Positions 10,033 to 23,000 of a stretch of 64,000 nt of DNA are shown here, piece after piece; within the stretch, counting starts at the first letter, position 1; each line of letters starts with the position of its first letter. The notes under the pieces were generated by a model, which saw nothing but the letters and a program-made list of their open reading frames with translations, was not told where the DNA came from and searched no databases. The position numbers and the translations under genes were made by a program. This DNA comes from Tanytarsus gracilentus (taxonomy: Eukaryota; Arthropoda; Insecta; Diptera; Chironomidae): the NCBI GenBank assembly GCA_038502055.1, contig JAXRKN010000038.1, positions 1,736,001-1,800,000 on the forward strand, given 5' to 3'.

Positions 10033-13000
10033 GTAAAGTGTAAAATTGATTGTATAGAAAATTTAATGTTGCTATAGTGACTGGTCGAGTGTTTCACGCT
10101 TTGATGGACACAACGCGGCGTTTGTGCATAAACGAAACTGTTCTGAGTTCACTAACATTTTTTGAGACCACAAGAAATTCTGTTTGCGAAAAAAAAGAGA
10201 GTAATCGAAGTGACAAATAGTTTCTAATTTACCTCAATTTTTATTACAATATTTGAGGAAGATCGAAGAATTTATCATTAAAGAGTGAGCTCGCACCAAG
10301 AAAAAAAAATTCAAAACGTGAAGTGAAAGAAAAGAAAAGAGGAATAATAAATAATATGCTGTGCCTCTTTGTGCCACATGACGATCGAAGAAGGCCATAG
10401 CAGAGGAGAAGAAAAAAAATCAAGAGATTCCAGGTTGTAAATCTTTGAAAGTTGCTTTGGCTTTACGAAAAGGGAGTGAAAGAGAAAGAAACAACACGAA
10501 GGAATTTTATTTTTTTGGTAAGAAATTCTTCAATGCTGCACTTTTTGATACCTCAAAAATGCGATCAAAAAAAAGAGATATGAATTTTTTCCGCTCGAAG
10601 ATGTGGGATCGAAAAAATGATGTCATACAAAAAGTCATTTCAATGCTCATTCATTCTCTCTCGATAAAATAATTTGTATTCTTTTGAAATTCAGTCACTG
10701 GATCATGTCATCATCATTACGAATTATGAATAAGAAATATTTATGAGATTTAATTTTATACACTAAATATGGTTGTGACTTTCGATTGATTTATAGAATT
10801 AGAAATCGAAAAATTAATTTTTCATCGCATTAATTACAAAATACAATGAGAAGCTATTTGTTATCGCAAAACTACTTATCGTTTCTCACTTCAATGCTGA
10901 TGATTTTATCGCTTTATCGAAAATAATTTTTTATTTGATAAAATGTTTAATCAATTTTTGCAAATTGAAAATTGCCGATCTGTATGTTTCTTTATTTTTC
11001 AGTCACATCCCAATAATTCCTCCCATATTTTGTAAAATTATCAATGATCATAAATTCCGCATGATCGCATTCTGGTTTGCAGCCACTCCAGAGATATTTT
11101 TTATAGCATGAAATTATAGTGCAGAAAAAAATACTGCTTGAAGACCATCGATTGGCATAATTGACCGTTAAGCATTCTACAAAAATTTGACAACAAATTC
11201 GAGCTGTAAAATTGAAATTACTCGCTGTGCGCTAAATGTTTTAGTGAAATTGCACCATTAAGAAAAATAATATTGAAAGTGTGCTAAACACTTTTAAATT
11301 TTTGTGCTTTTAAAAAATTTCGCTGCCGGCCGAAAGTTTTTTCCCATAATTTAATTATCTACGGTTGAAATTGTTGGACTTAAAGGGTTTCAGTAGGTTG
11401 TTAATGTCACGTGAATGACATTCAAGTTTAATTTTTGTGCATGTTAGATTTATGATCATCGAAAGGTAAAAACACCATTGAAGTCTCGCCCATTTTGCGT
11501 CTTTTCGATGCGCTCAAACGGTTGTGAAAATTGCCGGCGTGATCAAGTTACGCATGTAAAAAAGTAATTCGTCATTTGAGTAATTTCGTTCATCTTCTAA
11601 ATAGGGCGATAGCAATCCAGTTTTTTTGGTGATCAGGTCAACGACAGACGTAGCGGTGTGTGGCATATAAAAAAATCACAATGAATGAAACTTTTAAGAT
11701 GCTGTCACGTGTAGGTTGATTTTTAAGCCATGACGACTTCTAAATGATGAAAAGAAGAAATTTTCTAAATCTGACACTTTCTTTATGGCTTAATTTTTGA
11801 ATAAAATATTAGATTAGGATTTTTTGTGAACTATGAATAAAAATTTAAAATTGTTCTCGAGGGATTTTCAGAATTTTTATGGATGTGGTATTAAAATCAC
11901 TCTCTTGTGTGTTAAAAATAGTTTGATTGATTTAAAAATGTAATTCAATTAAACTTTGCAACTCACATAAATTTGTTTTTTGCTGATTAATAGCCGCAAA
12001 ACAATTTCTCTCTTATTAATTTATCAAAATCGTGATTAATGAAGATTAAAGAGATCTTCGTGAAATTGATTAGAAAATCTCGGTATGAAATCAATTTGAG
12101 AAATTAAAATTAAAATTTTCTTGCCGTGCAGCTTATCGATTTTTGTTTTGCATACACGAGGAAAATTAATGATGATTGAGAGAAAAAGTGTGACATAGGA
12201 AAAGTTTCCATGTTTTTGTTGTTTGCTTCAATCAGCTGCAAAACACTGACCGAAAATAAACATTTGGTCATTTGCGACTCGGGCAGCAAAGGTAAATTAA
12301 TTACCCCGTCGTCGCAAAAAAAGTGTGAGGAAATAATTTCCATGAGTAATTTTCTCTTTTACGTATTTGTGAATTTCTTATCGATCGAATTCGGCAGTGA
12401 TTCATTAAACTCGTGATTTTAATTGCACAAAAATATAACAAAGTAATTTTACTATTTTTTGCAATGACTCTAAATTACCGAATGCCTTTGAGTTAAGAAA
12501 AAATGGAGTGTAGGTCACCCAGCCGACAGAAATTCTGCAGAAATTCTACAGAAATTCTGCAGAAAATCTACAGAAATTCTGCAGAAATTCTGCAGAAAAT
12601 AAAGAAATTCTGCAGAAATTCTGATAAATTTTTTTGTAAATTTATTTTTAAAAAAATTTTGAAGAAAAAAATTTAAAAAAATTTTGAAAAAAAAAAAATT
12701 AAAAAAATTTTAAAAAAAAAAAATTAAAAAAATTTAAAAAAAAAAAATTAAAAAATTTGAAAAAAAAAAAAAAAAAATAATTGAAAAAAAAAAATAAAAA
12801 AAAAAAAAAAAAAAAAAAGAAAAATTAACCAAAAAATGACTGTAAAAAAAACACATGCTGCTCGGAAATTTTTTGAATTTTTTCACCGCTCATTTTCATT
12901 TGAAAAATCTCTTAATGAGTGTTTAAAAATTAAGATATAAGATTGATAACACTTCATAGAAATCGCCATCACTTTTTTTTGTCTGGTGTTAAAAAAAGTT

Positions 13001-16000
13001 TATAATAATTATTTTCATTTTAATTGCCATTTTTTTTTTAGGATGAAGGCTAAATTTTTGAATATTTTGAGTTGAACTCGTAATTAAAAATGAATCAACG
13101 ATGTATTAAATTTATTTTATTTATTTTTCTTGATATTCGAGGAGCAGTTGCTATTTTTTATTTTTCACTAAATCATCTTTAACCCATTAAAAGTGGGTGA
13201 ACAACTTTGGTCACCTCTTCAACCTGGGTATCAAAAATTGCTTTTTTAATAAGCTTTCGAATGATATCAAATTTTTTTAAAAAAGTTTTAATCTTAAGAA
13301 TTTTTGATGGCTTTGAAAAATAAAAAAAAAATTATATCATATTATTTTATTCTGCAGAAATTCTGCAGATTATTTATTCTGCAGAATTTCTGAAGATTTT
13401 ATTCTGCAGAATTTCTGCAGATTATTTTTTCTGCAGAATTTCTACAGATTTTATTCTGCAGAATTTCTGCAGATTATTTTTTCTGCAGAATTTCTGCAGA
13501 TTTTATTCTGCAGAATTTCTGTAGAAATAAATTTACAAAAAAATTTATCAGAATTTCTGCAGAATTTCTTTATTTTCTGCAGAATTTCTGTCGGCTGAGT
13601 GACCCATTCCCAAAAAATGTGTTTTTTTGAGTAAAATTAAATTCAATCCCGCTAGCTCATAATCTAAGAGTCAAGCTTACACGCATACACAAAATTGTGA
13701 GTTTTAAGCGAGAGCAAAATATCTAAAATAATGACCAATGTTGTAGTTTTTCCGTTCTGAATTTCTTTCTACGTTTCTTTTGTCTTAATTCGACTTCACG
13801 GAATTTCTCATTTGGTGAGAAACACTTAGAACCCCTTGCGAGGAATTTGAGCAAAATTTTAATGATCTAAAAAAATTGTTGAATTCATTAAGAAAGACTT
13901 AATTAATTTTTGCTTAATTTTTCACTAAAATCTCCACAAGAGACTTTTGGTCAACAAAACCACAAAATTTCCTTTGAAGCTCGCCATTGAATTTCTTTGT
14001 CATAATTGAAAATTGTCTGCTTGTGTTAATTTAAAAGAGATGTGTGAGATCGTTGAACTAACAAAAGATTTTTTTTCATGAGAATTTTGAACACTTTTTA
14101 GCTTGAAGATGAAGTTCTGGCTTTTTGATTTTTGCAATCTTTGTGTGTTTTCATGTTGCGAGTACCTTTGAATGAAAACCACCATAGCGTGGCAAAGAAA
14201 AAAGAGATTTCCGATGCGCCGTTTTAATTTCAACATGTGAAGGCATTCTTATGCACTTCCTCTCCATTCCTCCGCGTTTCTCTTCTCCCATCAGCAACAT
14301 ACAATTATGTGTATGCAATGCAACCTTCACTAACAAATGCATTGCCTTTCGAGACCATAAAAATGCAATTGCTTAAAAACCCAAGCAGAGAATGCAATGG
14401 TAATAAAGATAAATTTCAACAAAAGATTTTTTTACTTCTCTACATCGGCGATTCTCGAGGCTTAGAGGAAAATCTTTTGAAGCTTTTAAATGCTAAAGAA
14501 ATAAAAGACACAAAGAAATTCCGCTGTAAAAATTCTTCTGCATTTTTTTAATTTTCATCCGCATTTGAGGTTAAAAACATTTTTATCGAGAAGGCAGAAA
14601 ATTTAATTTTATGATCAAACTGTAATAAAAACGTTATCAATTTTATCATTTTCTTGCTATATCAAGCGTGTTCATTTCACGCAATGTCTGCACGAATCCC
14701 AAGATTTTTTAATTTCTCATCAAATTCCCATCTTCATTTTCTTCTCAGTTGTTTAGTGCCGCATTGCGTTTATCTCTAATTGTGTGATGTGGGAAAGTGG
14801 TTGTGCTATTGCCATATGTACAGTTTATTAGCCGACTATCCATTACACGATTAGTGGGGAACATAAGCTCATTTCTGGCATATCATCTTACTATGGCTCG
14901 CTATCTCTTCGCCGAAGAGATCGTAAAATTCAAAATATCTGTTTAAGTGCGTTTTGACTCGACACAACAACGAAGAGTGTCTAAAAAATCAAAAAAAAAC
15001 TCGCAAAGTGTGTCGATCAGCACATAATGAGAGTGAAAGAAATCTCCTCAACAATTCAGTCGGAACGTCGACAATGTCAACCTAAATTATAAAGGAGATG
15101 TGTGCGGATAACCTACTTAAGAAACTTTTTTAATAATCAGGAAAATAAATTACTTTTTAAATAATTGTCGAATACACCTGACATTTTCTTAAAAATACTC
15201 TTCAAACAAATTTTTTCTTCAAAAACATCAATTTGCATACACTAAATTGTACATCATTGTCATGCTGAAAAGTTTAAAAATACAAAACAACAATTTTTTG
15301 AAAGAAAATACACAAAATTATATTAAGAACTCGTGGGAGCGGCAAAGTGAAGAAGCTACGAAGCTACGACGTGTGGCCATAGATTAAGTCATGACTCAGG
15401 ATGATCATACGTAAGAATATTCACACACGAATACTATAGAGGAGAAAAAAGAGATTTATGGGATGAACGCAAATCGCTGTTGACTATTTTCGGCATTAAA
15501 TCCTTTGAAATTTATTTCATTGAGAAGAATTGTGAGTGTTGAAATTTAAAAAGGATTAAAGTTGTCAATTTAATCGGGTCAAAATTATTTTTATTAGATC
15601 ATTTCAGGCTGAACAAATTTTATGAAAATATGAGACAATTTTAAACCACTTACGATCTCGATCGTAAACACATTTGTGTGCTCAAATTCTCAGAATGTTT
15701 TTCTCTAAATTCCTTTCTCGAATAATGAATGAAAAGTTATTGCAACAGAAGAAAATTCCATTCTAAAACCTAACGAGAGAAAACTAAAATTTCAACATTT
15801 CATTAACCTGATTTTATTTTATTCAAAGGCTCAATGCATTTTTAAAAAGTCATCACGACTCTCCCTCAAAACACTCTGACAGCACCACAAAAACAACATC
15901 CATGATGCAATCGCAGTTGTGATTGATTTTTATTAAGTGTTATCTAATTTTGTGAACACGAAAATGCGAGAACTTTTTTAACCCACTCGCTTTAGTAAAA

Positions 16001-19000
16001 AAATAATAAAAAGTCACGATTAGATTGATTTTAAACGTAAACAAAATCAAAGTCAAATGTGAAATGGAACCGAGAACATTTAACTTAATGACTTGCATCC
16101 ATCGGAAATCAAAACTTTTTTCTGATGATTTTATTTTGAGAAATCCGTTTAAAAGCACTTAAAATTCTCTAATTGTCCAAACCATTTACAGTAGTGACAG
16201 AAAACGAAAGTAATTTCTTTATATATTTTTTTTAAGAAAACGCGGTGGCATTGCGGTTGGTCTCTCTCATGCATTTACATTAGTTGAAGAAATATTGAAA
16301 GTAGGACTTGAAATAGCTCGCATGCCGTGCAGAGACTCACAAAATGCACTTTTATGGAGTCAATTTAGAAAATAATGCTGTGACTCGCGGCAATTGAGTG
16401 AAAATCAAAATTCTTCTCTTTCTCAACTATTTCGATGATCTCAATGTAGAGACATTGTAGGTATTCAGGTGAGCTCGTACCATCATCCGTGTCTTGTGAT
16501 ATTTCACGATTCGCTAAATGAAACAATTTTAAAGGGAGGACAAAAAGAAGAAGAAAATGTTACAGGCTGACATTAAAGATCATTGAAGAAATTCGAGTGC
16601 AATTTCTTGAAATTATTTAATGTCTTCATTCAAATTTTTAATAAAAAAATTAAAAAACTAAAATCAATTTTTTTTGGATGGAGACATTAAAATATTTTTA
16701 AGTCTCTCACACCCTCTTAAATTCAATTAAACGGCATCGACAATGTAAAAACCAGATTTTTAAAAATGAATGTCAATTTAAATTATGTCGATTGCACATT
16801 AACCTACACGATCATTACCGAAAAAACTCACATAAATGGGAGTCGCGCAAAAAAAAGATTCGAAAGTCAAAATATGATTAAGACGCGTAGAAAGTGGGCG
16901 TTTATCAATCATGTTAAGTGACAACAACATCATTATCCGCGCAAGGAAACGGGTTTAATTATATTTGACGCGTGCAAATTTTAATGTTGCGTAACATCAA
17001 CGAGAGTTTTATTGAAAATGAGTTCAGACACTTCTTGCACTATCGTGAAATCGTAAAATTTTTCTTTCATCTTCAAATGCATGAAGGCAATCGCGAAAAA
17101 AAGAAGAAGCGAGTTAGTTTTGCTATGATAATTTTCAGCCAACATCAATCGATTGCAAGCGAAATGTGTTCATACAAAAAAGAGAAAAGGTTCACAGCAG
17201 CGCGGCAAATGAAAATTTACAAAATTCATTTCTTCACGATCGATTGAAATGAGCCGAATTAAAATACAATTTGCAATTAAAGTTTTTTAAGAAAGCATTT
17301 TCATTTAGAGAAAAACGCCTTTCGATTGTTGTTGGCTGCTGGATGAATATGATTCAATTGAAATGTTTTTCGCTCTCGTTTAATATTTTTGCCTGCTTAC
17401 GGAAAACAATTGCGTGAATTGCGGGTTTTTAATATAATTTAGATGTTTTTGAATATTTCACATTCAACATATTTATGAGAGCTCATTAAATGCTAATTTG
17501 TTGTTTGCATATTTATGCAGGCGATTCAGCATATGCGAGCGCGGTAATTTGCTCAGACGATTGTCATTGAAGTCTTTCGTATAATTGTGGAGATGAACTA
17601 TTGTGGGATTGTTAATTTTACTCGACGCAATTGCTTGAGAAAATTCTGCTTCAAATTAAATAATTCAAAAAATTCAGTTGAAATTTTTAAAACATGAAAA
17701 AATTAATTTTTACTAATTTTTTAATTTCAAATATTTTAATGCCAGGTTTCAGTTTTTTTGTCATTACTACTAAAAACATTTAAAAATTGATTTTTGGTTT
17801 AAATTAATTAACTGAAATTTATTTAAACTTAAAATATATAAAATTAACATTACGTTCAATAATTTTTATTACCCACAAAAATTTCTAATTAGACTTTTTA
17901 AAATGTATCTCCGATATCTATCACATGCTCTCAATATTTTTTCTGACATCATTCACGATCAAATCTTAACTCACTACATTCAAAAAAGCTTATTAACGTC
18001 GTGCCAGAAATTTTTCTTCGCAATCCCTCTCACTCGCCGCTTTCAGAACTATAATAATTTGCAATAATCCATTGCATACTTTCTCAAGGCAAACTGGTTA
18101 TGTTCGATGCTGAAAATGTCAGTCTCGCACTCCTTAAATCCCTCGACGAATAAAAAATTCTCCACACCGCTTTTTTTTCTACCGGGTCGGTTATAAATAC
18201 AAACACAATCCATCAAGAAACCGCTTCTCATTTCTCATATTTGCGTTAATTACATTTTGCGCATTACGTCAATTTACAGTTTTAATCAACAGAAAATTAA
18301 AGAAGTGGAAACAGACGTGAATAATAAGCGAAAATCAACAAAGGTGTAAATCGTAATTTATTTCACTAAAGAAAATCTTTCATCGCTGTTCACATAACAA
18401 ACATCTCACATAGAGCGATCGATAAGCGATCGGTAGAAAAATTTTAAGTCAGTATGGAACTTTTTGCATAATCGAGTTGAGATCACTCTCGCTGGAAAGA
18501 GAGAGAGGTAGATATGGATTCAAATGAGTGAACACCAAAATGTATATAGACACAGCATTCCGTAATTTCATGCTGTGCACCATCCATATTTGAACAATCT
18601 TCTAAGATGGAGGAAAAGAAAGGGAAAAAAGATTGTTTCAGATTCAAGTAAAAGATCTAAGATAATTTTTTTAAAAAGAAAGGAACTAAATACCAAAAAT
18701 GCCATGGGTTGATAACTTTTCAAATTTATTGAATTTTTCAAATTTTATTTTCCAACTTTAACATTTTTTCCTCTTTATTGTTACATTAAATGACTTTTAT
18801 AACTCTTGTATATGAACGGCTGCTGTTGTTATGTGAGACATAAAAATTATTTCAGCATATTCAGGTAAAATTATGCACGGGTTCATGGTTTCAATGTTGA
18901 ATACTTCTTTCATGCTGTTATCATGAGATCTCAGCCATTATATGCCTCGTGGTCTTACTTTTTATGGTTAGAAGAAAAAAGTGCAACTGAAACATTTTGC

Positions 19001-19991
19001 AAAGCGTTTAATTTCACTAAACTCGATTTTGATTGATTTACACTCGCATTGGAAATTTTTTATGAGTGACATAAAAATTGCAAAACTTTTTACTGCCGCG
19101 TTTAGAAATTACGGTTAGCGTAATTATCTGATCGTTAACTTGAGCGAGGAAAAAATTCTTATCAAGCATGAACTCATCTGTGAAACAATGAAGAAAGTTC
19201 ATTTTTGCCACGATATAGCGACGATAGTTAAAATAGGTGAAACAAAAGCGATGAAATAAAACTTTTTTTCATTCAGTCTCTAATTAATTTCCATAAAATG
19301 TCACAAAAGACGCCATCTAACATGATTTGATTTTTAATGCCTTTCCGAGGTCGTTTTTTTCGTATGCATTTTCACTAAATTACAATTTTTATTACAACGA
19401 GATGACAATTAAGAAGCGAAAACAATGTAGAGTGCGATGTTTTGCATCATGGGTCGCAAAAAGTGGCAGTTGAAAGTGAAAATTAAGTGGTAATTGGAGG
19501 TTCAATGTAAAAAAAACTTCCACACTGACATTGATTACAGATCAACACAATAAGAGCATATAAAATCAAAAGTGCGAAAAATTTCTCAGAGAATTTTTAA
19601 ATCACCGCAATTTTTTCGCATATTAAAATTTAAATCGCAAGTGTGAAGACGCGCAATAAAAATTTAAACGAATGAAAAATTTTTTATATCAAACACAATG
19701 GGAAACAAAATGTTAAAAGAGATCACATTTCATGATGAATTGACAATGTGGACATTTAGATTAATGGTCATGGATGAATGTGTGAGGTGATTTTTTGAGA
19801 GCATTATTGAGGTTATTCAAATAAAAAGTTAATTAACACTGCACTCTGTCGTTGAATGAGCTTTAATTAATTCTTCAAGGCGAAGAAACGCAAAAAATTA
19901 ATTAAAGGCTCTGTAAATTTTTAGTGATGACTTCCGTTCACTAACTTTGTAAAATTAACATTAATTTTAAATTTACTTCTTCTTCTTTTAG
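10033..19991 (+). other. Large 5' UTR intron of AJM1-like gene (about 10 kb)
   Basis: No recognisable coding exon; the small open frames (up to 104 codons) are unrelated to known domains. It contains the fold-back element at 12513-13605. An initiator-like AATTCAGTCGG near 15055 has no DPE at the right spacing. The intron ends in a polypyrimidine tract and CTTCTTTTAG at 19991. Large first introns of this kind often carry enhancers, but none can be named here. Confidence 0.4.
12513..13605. mobile_element. Fold-back/MITE-like element with 11-bp internal repeats
   Basis: The ends are inverted: GGTCACCCAGCCGACAGAAA at 12513 and its near-complement ending CTGTCGGCTGAGTGACC at 13604. Both arms carry repeats of AAATTCTGCAG with variants (TACAG, AAATC). 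Both share the same inner block: a run of A/T around AAATAAAGAAATTCTGCAG, then TGATAAATTTTTTTGTAAAT. The arms differ in repeat number. The middle is A-rich simple sequence (about 12640-12830) plus unique AT-rich DNA, with no transposase. I found no convincing target-site duplication. Confidence 0.75.
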
Positions 19992-19995
19992 AGGA

Positions 19996-20016
19996 ATGAC
20001 TCCATCAAATGGATAA
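19996..20016 (+). promoter_or_regulatory. Upstream ORF overlapping the AJM1-like start codon
   Basis: A six-residue uORF (ATG at 19996, TAA at 20014-20016) overlaps the main ATG at 20009 in another frame. It ends 5 nt before a second in-frame ATG at 20021, which has A at -3. An in-frame TGA at 19997-19999 bounds the main frame upstream. This arrangement could favour initiation or reinitiation at 20021 (Met5). Confidence 0.5.
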
Positions 20017-23000
20017 AAATATGGATGACTTTGAAAATATGTCAGAGTTTTCGCCATTCACTTGGCAGCCGGTGTACAGTGATGGTACACAAGGCGAAGT
20101 GATGGATTTCAACATTGCAATCGATCAGCAATCTCATTTGTCGTCGTCGCGTGGCATTTTGGAGACAATTGTCGAGGAGACATCCGACGACGAAGAGAAT
20201 GGAGTTTACGCTAAATGGTCTGGCAGTGACAGCTTCAGTTCTGGCTCATCGCAAACCGGCTCGGTTGTGCATGTTGATACACAAAATGGTAAATTATCCG
20301 CAAAGTGCATTGTCACGAACATTTTTAATTTAATTTGTTCAATTTCTTATTTTTAGATCAAGACAATCAGGATGCAATGTCAGAACGCGATTTCATTTGT
20401 CCTCCAAAGAGACGCAAGCAGGAAGTTGATCAGTCGAAACTCGACTTTATTCCAACATCGTCATTATTCTCGCAGTTGCTCAATGTACCAAATGCCAGTG
20501 CAGTTCACAATGAGAATGGACTTTTTGAGAGTTATTTCTTAAAGCAGAGTGACCTTCGGTAATTATTAGCTTCGAGTGCAGAAAATATCTCAGCACGAGA
20601 ATTTTTTTAGGTTATTTCAATTTCGAAAAGTTTTGACATGAAAATTGGGTAGAATTAAAATTTTGAGAGTGGAAACTCGATGATGCGAAATTCAGATTTT
20701 TTTTTGTGCTGAATTCTTTATTGCAAAAACCGGCTCAATACTTAAGTTTGTAGGTCATCAATTATTTCTATAAATAACTTTAATTTTATTAAAATTCCAA
20801 ACATACATTTTAATGGCACTCGAGGCAATACAATGTATGGTCATTAGACAAAATGCACAATTTTAAAACTGGAAATAGCTTCAAACCAGTAATTACTTAT
20901 CAGGAAGGTTGCAACATAAGACTGGATTAACTTCTTCAAGAGATAATGTCATTTTTATGCTTACATCATTTCCTCATCATCTAACCATTCATCCATCTTT
21001 TGTGTATTAAAATTTCTCACATATATGCAAAAAGCTCAATGCACTGCTTTTAATTTCAGCGCCAAACAATCGCACGACAATGAATCTCCGAATTAGCGCT
21101 CATTTGTCAAATTGCTTTTCATTTGAATTGCAATTTCTTTGTTATGTCTCTTTACATATAATATTTACAGAGATTATTGTAAGCATTTTTTGTTTGTTAA
21201 ATGTTAAATTTGATGTACGTTAAACAGAAGATAAATTAAATGTGATTTCATGGTGAATAGGAATGATATTGAAATGTTTAAGTTGAAAATTAATTACGAG
21301 TGATTTAATTCAAAAAATTTAAGCTTGGATAATAAAATCATAAAAAAATTAAATTTATTTAAAATATCGGAATAAAAAAAATTTGTGGGGCCCCATGGGT
21401 TTTAAAAATAATTTTTTAATATTTGGCTGAGTTTTTTTTAAAGTTCAAACTCCTGAAAATTAAAAACCTAAATATTGAACTAATTTCAAGAATTTTTAAC
21501 TTTCAATTAGTTTAGAATTTTGAATTAGCTTCCATAAATTAACGTTAACATTTAAATGTTCTGAAAATTATTTGCAAACAATGTTAAGTTAATAACTACA
21601 AACAAGCGCCAATTAAGAGGTGCGAAATTTTAGATTCAGAAAAAAATTTAGGCGCTCTCAAATTTACACAGAGTGTGGTTATAAAATTTTAAAACTTTAA
21701 ATGATCAATGAATGAGATAATGGAGCATAAATTTTTATAAAAAAGTTGCAATCTCATTTGAATAATTATCAAAATCAAAATCGATTATGCGTGTAATAAG
21801 ATTCGATTTAAAAATCGATAAATTTAAAATATCCAAGGGTTGGAAATTTTTTAAATTTTAAAAATTATTTGCTGACTCTGCATTGAACTTTTTCAAAACA
21901 TTTTCTAAACCAAAATTACTATTCAAATATTAATGTTCACCCTTTAAGTTCATGTCACATTGCCATATACTTTTTTCACCACAAATCTTTTATTGTCATG
22001 TTCCGCATTTGATCTCGATACGCCAATGGTGTTGAAGAGGAAAAGTTTCACTCACAAATAATTTTTACATCTTGTATATACACACATGAAATTGGGTCAT
22101 TCACACTTCATGAATTTTGTATTTTATATTTTTGAGACGCGAGCGTTGAAAGAGTGCAAAGAGTGAAGAAGAACTTTTTGAGTGTTTCACAAAAGTAAGA
22201 AAAAGTTCATTCATGAAAAAGTTTCATTGTCATAAATTTTGTGAGTGATGGATAGTCATAGAGGTGACACAAAGGAGACTTTCTCAATATATGGACATCT
22301 GAATGGCAGTGGCTCATGTATAGAATACTAATAATCAACAGCAGTCATGTCTTCTCTTTTCATTGTGCACTTCATGCCGTCACGTTCTACGTAAACAAGC
22401 CTTTTTTATGATTCTGTCATGTTTCATTTATGCTCAACTTTTGCGTCTCTAGAGAAAATTATTGCTTTACATGACTTTTCGTGTCTTCTTCTTGAGTCTC
22501 AAGAAAATTAATTTCATCTATTAAATTTTTTATTCCGGCAATTTACGAATCTTTCATCTATTTTTACCATCCTGAGTGAGAGATATTTTTGCGACAACAT
22601 AAAAAAGAAGCAACAAAATAAATGTGGAAGAACTTCCTCTGTTTTCCTCGTTTGTCTTCTTTTATATGCAAATTTTTTGTCGCGACTATTCGAGAACTTT
22701 TGCCTGGATTAGAAAACAGATTTCATGGCATAAAATCTAAATTTAAAAAATTCTGTTTTGTCTCGCAGTTCGACATAAATCTTTTTCCTCAACAATCTTC
22801 ACACAAAAACTCGAATGTTTTCCACGTACTGTCATTTTACCACAGCTCTATTCTCATGTACTCGAAAAAAAAATTGGAGAGAATGTTTAAGAATGTGAAC
22901 GAGAAAAAAATCCGAAAGTGAAAATTTCTTCTTATACAGCGAGACTTGCACGCTTACCTCAGCTTGCAATATATATTTTTTGCCATATACAAGCTGACTG

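Noticed and set aside
12210..12416. 68-codon ORF with a signal-like start (MFLLFASISC)
   Set aside because: It lies in a large intron with no promoter, family or splice support, and overlaps an antisense ORF of the same length.
14237..14551. 104-codon ORF in intron 1 of the AJM1-like gene
   Set aside because: No recognisable domain, composition follows local AT content, and it is overlapped by antisense frames.
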